Of a DNA stretch of 25,434 nt, positions 23,411 to 25,434 are shown in pieces. Made by a program: the position numbers and the translations under genes. The notes under the pieces are model-generated. The model saw only the letters and a program-made list of their open reading frames with translations, did no database searches and had not been told where the DNA came from. Within the stretch, counting starts at the first letter, position 1; every line of letters starts with the position of its first letter. This DNA comes from Caccovicinus sp051878975 (GTDB lineage Bacteria > Bacillota > Clostridia > Lachnospirales > Lachnospiraceae). The stretch covers positions 1-25,434 of the forward strand of contig JBJELD010000007.1 of assembly GCA_051878975.1 (NCBI GenBank), read 5' to 3'.

Positions 23411-23449
23411 GATGTTCTTAAATACCTTTATCTGTATCAGAGGACCATC
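23411..23449 (-). ncRNA. Possible L19-type ribosomal protein leader
   Basis: In the rplS leader, GATG (23449-23446) pairs with CATC (23414-23411), enclosing CCT with AGG and an apical CTG-ATA-CAG hairpin. The site lies between trmD and rplS, where the L19 leader family occurs in Firmicutes. The structure is small and the family match is by position and fold only. Confidence 0.4.
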
Positions 23450-23472
23450 TCTTTTATCGTCACAACGTTAAA

Positions 23473-23501
23473 ATCATATCATAATCCGGTTAAAAAAGCA
23501 A
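23473..23501 (-). promoter_or_regulatory. Sigma-A type promoter for rplS
   Basis: The minus strand shows TTGCTT (23501-23496), 17 bases, then TATGAT (23478-23473). The -35 box begins just after the trmD stop codon. The predicted start is near 23466, about 78 bases before the rplS ATG. Confidence 0.78.
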
Positions 23502-23510
23502 GCACATTTT

Positions 23511-24272
23511 TCAGTTTTTTGCTTCCTGACCGTCCGCTTCCCGTTCCTCTAAAAGCGCATCCAGATATTTTTTTTCTTTTTTGGACAGATTGGCGCCCTC
23601 CAGAAGATCCGGCCTGCGCTCCAGTGTCCGTTTGATGGACTGCTTTCTCCGCCATTCCTCAATATTTTTATGGTGCCCAGACAACAGTACCTCCGGCACA
23701 GCCATATCCCGGAATACCTCCGGCCGGGTATACTGCGGATATTCCAGAAGATTATCATGGAAGGATTCCACCTCTGCTGACACTTCGTTATTTAAAACCC
23801 CGGGAACCAGGCGGGAAATACAGTCGATCATTACCATTGCCGGAAGCTCTCCGCCGGTCAGTACATAATCGCCGATCGACAGATAGTCGGTGCATATCAG
23901 CTCCAGCGCCCGCTCATCAATGCCTTCATAGTGGCCGCAGAGAAATACCAGATCCTCCTCCCCGGCCAGCTCTTCGGCAATCTTCTGGTTAAACACGCGG
24001 CCCTGCGGCGTCATATAAAGAACCCGCGGACGCTTTCCCAGCTTCCGGCACAGATCCTCATAGGCATCGCAGATCGGCTCCGGCTGCATGACCATGCCGG
24101 CCCCTCCGCCGTAAGGAGCATCATCTACATGCTTGTGCTTATCCTTTGAATACTCCCGGATATTGATGGCCTGGACAGAAATCACGCCTTTTTCCATGGC
24201 GCGTCCGGTAATGCTGGTTCCCAGACCTCCCAGGACCATTTCCGGGAACAATGTCAAAATATGAAAATTCAT
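23511..24272 (-). CDS. trmD: tRNA (guanine-N1)-methyltransferase
   Basis: Methylates G37 of tRNAs using S-adenosylmethionine, which prevents frameshifting. It is a 253-residue SPOUT enzyme with a trefoil knot. Signatures are DDAPYGGGAGMVMQPEPI, LCGHYEGIDERA and LSIGDYVLTGGELPAMVMID. The C-terminal domain has YTRPEVFRDMAVPEVLLSGHH. AGGAG lies eight bases before the ATG at 24272. It follows rimM in the conserved rpsP-khpA-rimM-trmD-rplS order. Confidence 0.98.
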   Translation of the reverse strand: MNFHILTLFPEMVLGGLGTSITGRAMEKGVISVQAINIREYSKDKHKHVDDAPYGGGAGMVMQPEPICDAYEDLCRKLGKRPRVLYMTPQGRVFNQKIAEELAGEEDLVFLCGHYEGIDERALELICTDYLSIGDYVLTGGELPAMVMIDCISRLVPGVLNNEVSAEVESFHDNLLEYPQYTRPEVFRDMAVPEVLLSGHHKNIEEWRRKQSIKRTLERRPDLLEGANLSKKEKKYLDALLEEREADGQEAKN

Positions 24273-24325
24273 AGCTGAATCTCCTGCCTCTTTTCGCTGT
24301 CTGCTTTTTTCTTACCCATTCTCTT

Positions 24326-24838
24326 CTACAGATCCATAAGCCCCGGAAGAAGATGGACCTTCATCCGGCCTTCTTCCAGACAGACCTCCAGAATACACTG
24401 TTTGATTGCCGGGATCAGCACTTCCCTGCCGGCAGGCAGCTGTACCACGTATACATCATTTGCACCGGTCTGAAGGACATCCTTTAACGGCCCAAGCGTT
24501 TCGCCCTCATCGGTGACAACCGTAAGTCCGATCAGATCGGCAATAAAGTACTCGCCTTTTTTCAGCTTTACCGCCTGGTCCCTGCGGATCCACAGGTCCT
24601 TGCCTTTGTATTTTTCAATGTCGTTGATATTATCAAATCCCTCAAACTTCAGGATCACCATATTCTTAAAAAATTTTACACCCTGAATTTTCAGCACCAG
24701 TTTTTCTTTGCCCGTTTCCAGAGTGACTTCCTTCAGCTTTTTAAACCGGGCCGGGTCATCGGTAGTCGGAAACACCTTTACCTCCCCCCGCACTCCGTGC
24801 GTGGAACTGATCACGCCTACGCGAAGCATGTCTTCCAT
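24326..24838 (-). CDS. rimM: 16S rRNA processing/30S maturation protein RimM
   Basis: Assembly factor for the 30S head that binds S19, 170 residues. The N-terminal domain opens with RVGVISSTHGVRGEVKVFPTTDDPARF, the RimM signature. A PRC-barrel follows from about residue 90 (KKGEYFIADLIGLTVVTDEG...), ending in VLIPAIKQCILEVCLEEGRMKVHLLPGL. The ATG at 24838 has AGGAG about 11 bases upstream; a second ATG three codons on is possible. It follows khpA after a hairpin. Confidence 0.97.
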   Translation of the reverse strand: MEDMLRVGVISSTHGVRGEVKVFPTTDDPARFKKLKEVTLETGKEKLVLKIQGVKFFKNMVILKFEGFDNINDIEKYKGKDLWIRRDQAVKLKKGEYFIADLIGLTVVTDEGETLGPLKDVLQTGANDVYVVQLPAGREVLIPAIKQCILEVCLEEGRMKVHLLPGLMDL

Positions 24839-24904
24839 GGACTATTTTTCTCCTTTCCTGTGTACGCCTTTCCGATCCCCTTCCGCATTCCGGAACGGCG
24901 CATA

Positions 24905-24936
24905 AAACAAAAAGGCTGCCGCAATATGCAGCAGCC
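24905..24936 (-). terminator. Intra-operon terminator/attenuator between khpA and rimM
   Basis: GGCTGCTGCA pairs with TGCGGCAGCC (one G-U pair) around a three-base loop, followed by TTTTTGTTTTAT on the minus strand. This is a credible terminator inside a conserved operon. No promoter is evident before rimM, so it probably lowers rimM and trmD expression relative to rpsP and khpA. Confidence 0.82.
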
Positions 24937-24946
24937 CAAAGGTTCG

Positions 24947-25174
24947 TTACTGAATCTCAACAATTACTTTTTTGTCTTCCTTGGAAGCGGCAGCCTTCAC
25001 TACAGAACGGATTGCTTTTGCAATTCTGCCCTGTTTTCCGATTACCTTTCCCATGTCAGAAGCAGCAACCTTCAGTTCAATCAGGGTATCATCACCCTTC
25101 AGGCTTTCGGTAACGATTACTTCGTCTGGATTATCGACAAGTGCTTTTGCGATAACTTCAACTAATTCTTTCAT
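24947..25174 (-). CDS. khpA: KH-domain RNA-binding protein KhpA
   Basis: A small cytoplasmic RNA-binding protein of 75 residues, the usual family length. It carries a single KH domain with the GxxG loop in MGKVIGKQGRIAKAIRSVVKAAA. KhpA forms a complex with KhpB/Jag in Gram-positives and affects cell division and RNA stability. GAGGTGATCAA precedes the ATG. It follows rpsP by 24 bases, its standard place. Confidence 0.95.
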   Translation of the reverse strand: MKELVEVIAKALVDNPDEVIVTESLKGDDTLIELKVAASDMGKVIGKQGRIAKAIRSVVKAAASKEDKKVIVEIQ

Positions 25175-25198
25175 TTGATCACCTCAAAGAATTGCTGA

Positions 25199-25434
25199 TT
25201 ACTGGATACCTGCAGCCTTTAACAGCTTCGCAACCGTCTCGGTTGGCTGAGCACCGTTTGCCAGCCACTTCCTAGCTGCCTCCTCATCAAACTTGATGGA
25301 GCTTGGATCGGTGTTCGGATCATAAGTACCGATTTCCTCGATGAATCTGCCATCTCTTGGGGAACGAGAATCGGAAACAACGATTCTATAGAAAGGAGCC
25401 TTCTTCTGACCCATTCTTCTTAATCTCATCTTTA
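25199..25434 (-). CDS. rpsP: 30S ribosomal protein S16, 5' end outside the window (partial)
   Basis: Ribosomal protein of the 30S body. The visible part reads MRLRRMGQKKAPFYRIVVSDSR and on to the natural C-terminus ending KAAGIQ. S16 proteins start MAVK(I/M)RLRRMG, and the bases before the ATG at 25429 encode Lys and the end of a codon compatible with Val. That ATG is therefore internal, and the gene continues past the right edge by about three codons. It is the head of the rpsP-khpA-rimM-trmD operon. Confidence 0.97.
   Translation of the reverse strand, partial: KMRLRRMGQKKAPFYRIVVSDSRSPRDGRFIEEIGTYDPNTDPSSIKFDEEAARKWLANGAQPTETVAKLLKAAGIQ

Noticed and set aside
24880..24900. Inverted repeat around TTCCGGAA before rimM as a regulatory site
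   Set aside because: It is a single short palindrome in a spacer with no promoter elements nearby.

Overview
This window is a chromosomal housekeeping segment from a spore-forming, low-GC Gram-positive bacterium, most likely a member of the Lachnospiraceae (Clostridia). The pointers are SpoIVA, strong AGGAGG-type ribosome binding sites, AT-rich intergenic DNA around moderately GC-rich genes, a Cys-lipoprotein with an Ala/Thr/Glu linker, an unusually long PRPP synthetase, and the gene orders rpsP-khpA-rimM-trmD-rplS and lepB-rbgA-lepB-rnhB-yraN-pgeF. I see no mobile element, CRISPR array, tRNA, rRNA, phage gene or recognisable defence system. All genes except the PRPP synthetase are on the minus strand.

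Layout on the minus strand, read from the right edge in the direction of transcription. (a) 25434-22977: rpsP (5' end outside the window), khpA, a hairpin, rimM, trmD, then rplS with its own promoter and a possible L19 leader. (b) 22976-19076: lepB, rbgA, lepB, rnhB, yraN, pgeF, tightly packed or overlapping. (c) 18994-17786 on the plus strand: the PRPP synthetase, with its own promoter and terminator. (d) 17567-13193: a DUF512 radical-SAM/PDZ protein, der, plsY, gpsA, overlapping or nearly so. (e) 13084-8317: a branched-chain amino acid ABC transporter livJ-livH-livM-livG-livF behind a consensus promoter, with a long hairpin between livJ and livH and a terminator after livF. (f) 8215-6243: a small HD-domain (RelA/SpoT-like) hydrolase, then spoIVA. 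(g) 6126-4002: a beta-CASP metallo-hydrolase and RNase HI. (h) 3867-3274: a membrane-anchored LprI/DUF1311-like protein with a candidate direct-repeat operator and a terminator. (i) 3178-183: a promoter, a structured leader, an unannotated 41-residue membrane peptide and alaS. (j) 135-1: promoter, leader and first seven codons of rpsU, running off the left edge.

Most of the window serves translation and ribosome assembly (alaS, rpsU, rpsP, rplS, rimM, trmD, rbgA, der), nucleic-acid maintenance (rnhA, rnhB, beta-CASP nuclease), phospholipid synthesis (plsY, gpsA), protein export (two lepB) and amino acid uptake (liv). The least explained parts are the small membrane ORF and structured leader before alaS, the three CGTAA repeats at helical spacing upstream of the LprI-like gene, and a recurring arrangement in which a hairpin separates a probably highly expressed first gene from its downstream partners. 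I did not find a convincing undescribed multi-gene system.
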